DNA from: Streptomyces alfalfae
Lineage (GTDB): Bacteria; Actinomycetota; Actinomycetes; Streptomycetales; Streptomycetaceae
DNA: 64,000 nucleotides
Assembly: GCF_004127445.1 (NCBI RefSeq)
Contig: NZ_QEXM01000023.1
Coordinates: 1-64,000, forward strand
Reading direction: 5' to 3'
Position 1 is the first letter of the stretch. Each line of letters opens with the position of its first letter. A program made the translations under genes and the position numbers. The notes below the pieces were generated by a model. The model saw only the letters and a list, made by a program, of their open reading frames with translations. It did no database searches and had not been told where the DNA came from. Shown piece by piece: positions 63,185 to 64,000 of this stretch.

Positions 63185-64000
63185 CTAGGCGGGCGGCACG
63201 AACCCCGTGGCGGGAGCGGCCGGCGCCTCACCGCCGCCCGGCGGGCCCACCGGGCTCGCGGCAGCCGGCGAATGCGGCTGGGGCGCGCGACCAGGAGCGG
63301 GCCACGACGGCTGCCCACCACCGACGACACCGCCGCCGGCGACATCTCCACCGACGGCACCGCTGGCATCAGCAGCACCGGAAGCGCCGTCGGCACCAGT
63401 GGCACCGCTGGCACCCATGGCACCGGCAGCTCCGAAAGCCTCAGCCGCCCCGCCGAAGGCCCGCTGCGCGTCCCGCGTCTGCCGTTCGTGCACGACGGCC
63501 GCCAGATACGCGGCCGGCGGCACGTCCGGCGGCACCGAGGCCCCCGTACGCGCGGCAAGCTCGCCGGCCAACCGCCCCGCCACCGCCAGGCCCACCTGCG
63601 GGTCGAGCTGTCCCATGCGCGTCAGGTACTGCCGAATGGACAGCCACAGTTCCTCGGGGACAGCGGACAGATCAGCCCCGGCGAACCGACCGGCGAGCCA
63701 GGGCGGCGGCGGAGGAACGAAAGCCGCGCGCCCCGCGGGAACCCGCTCACGCACGACCAACGTGCCCGCGAAAACATCCCCGAGCCGCCGTCCGCGTGCG
63801 GAAACGAGCGACGCGATACAAGCGACCACTCCGAACGTCATGAGGATTTCGACGACCCCCATGGCCCCCCGCACCAGCGCGTGCCGGAACCGGATCGGTC
63901 CACCGTCGTCCCGCACCACCCGCAGCCCGCACGCCAGTTTCCCGAGCGACCGTCCATGGCTGAGCGTCTCCACGGCGATCGGAATGCCGACGAGGATGAG
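63185..64000 (-). CDS. RDD-family membrane protein, 5' end outside the window
   Basis: The frame is open to the last base of the window (LILVGIPIAVETLSHGRSLG), so the start lies beyond it; 271 residues are visible. The RDD part has GRSLGKLACGLRVVRDDGGP and one full helix (MGVVEILMTFGVVACIASLV), then GRRLGDVFAGTLVVRERVPA. The remaining 160 residues are a cytoplasmic helical domain and a low-complexity Gly/Ala/Ser tail ending in a proline-rich stretch. RDD proteins are uncharacterised membrane proteins, some linked to ion transport. Confidence 0.8.
   Translation of the reverse strand, partial: LILVGIPIAVETLSHGRSLGKLACGLRVVRDDGGPIRFRHALVRGAMGVVEILMTFGVVACIASLVSARGRRLGDVFAGTLVVRERVPAGRAAFVPPPPPWLAGRFAGADLSAVPEELWLSIRQYLTRMGQLDPQVGLAVAGRLAGELAARTGASVPPDVPPAAYLAAVVHERQTRDAQRAFGGAAEAFGAAGAMGASGATGADGASGAADASGAVGGDVAGGGVVGGGQPSWPAPGRAPQPHSPAAASPVGPPGGGEAPAAPATGFVPPA

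Overview
The window is high-GC actinobacterial chromosome, almost certainly Streptomyces. The evidence is strong third-position GC bias, WhiB, SigB/SigF-type sigma regulation, coenzyme F420 genes and many LytR-CpsA-Psr (LCP) proteins. From memory, the gene order (sigma factor with its partner switch, peptide transporter, two-component system, purK-purE, dipeptidase, acyl-CoA dehydrogenase, UDP-glucose dehydrogenase, LCP cluster, fbiA-fbiB, whiB, manB, manA, sahH) matches the conserved core around sigI and whiB of S. coelicolor in reverse numbering; no search could be run.

Left part (1-17.8 kb): a truncated lectin-like beta-propeller gene faces a 1101-residue AAA ATPase. Next come a SigB/SigF-family sigma factor with a divergent STAS anti-anti-sigma and an RsbW-like kinase, two secreted or cell-wall proteins, an esterase, a POT peptide transporter with a terminator-like hairpin in its leader, an OmpR/histidine-kinase pair, GtrA, purK-purE and a membrane dipeptidase.

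17.85-22.68 kb is a small decayed integrated element. It is bounded by a 57/58-bp imperfect direct repeat of the 3' end of the acyl-CoA dehydrogenase gene. It carries a broken tyrosine integrase next to the right end, an HTH/DUF6879 operon, several small proteins and a likely primase relic.

22.6-44.6 kb is mostly envelope and metabolism: acyl-CoA dehydrogenase, UDP-glucose dehydrogenase, a CGNR regulator with a VOC protein, a dipeptidase paralogue that has lost its metal ligands, five LCP ligases interleaved with a thioesterase and a glycosyltransferase, an AMP-ligase-like protein, a PGRP-type amidase, GDP-mannose pyrophosphorylase, a DNA glycosylase and fbiA-fbiB.

44.6-46.2 kb holds the most interesting site. 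The cysteine dioxygenase gene is preceded by an unannotated 30-codon leaderless ORF ending in CCCSCSSC and stop, followed by a large hairpin. This has the architecture of a cysteine-sensing attenuator. It lies in the intergenic region shared with whiB, beside a cluster of GTGAAA-type operator half-sites.

Right part (46.2-64 kb): a 1261-residue membrane glycosyltransferase coupled to a DUF5719 protein, a degenerate metallopeptidase, a DUF3499 protein, a lactate permease, the mannose block (manB, Trm112-like, SIS protein, manA), a CDF cation transporter, sahH, an uncharacterised protein and a truncated RDD membrane protein. manA and manB together with the GDP-mannose pyrophosphorylase at 40.2 kb give a complete fructose-6-phosphate to GDP-mannose route. 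I found no tRNA, rRNA or CRISPR.
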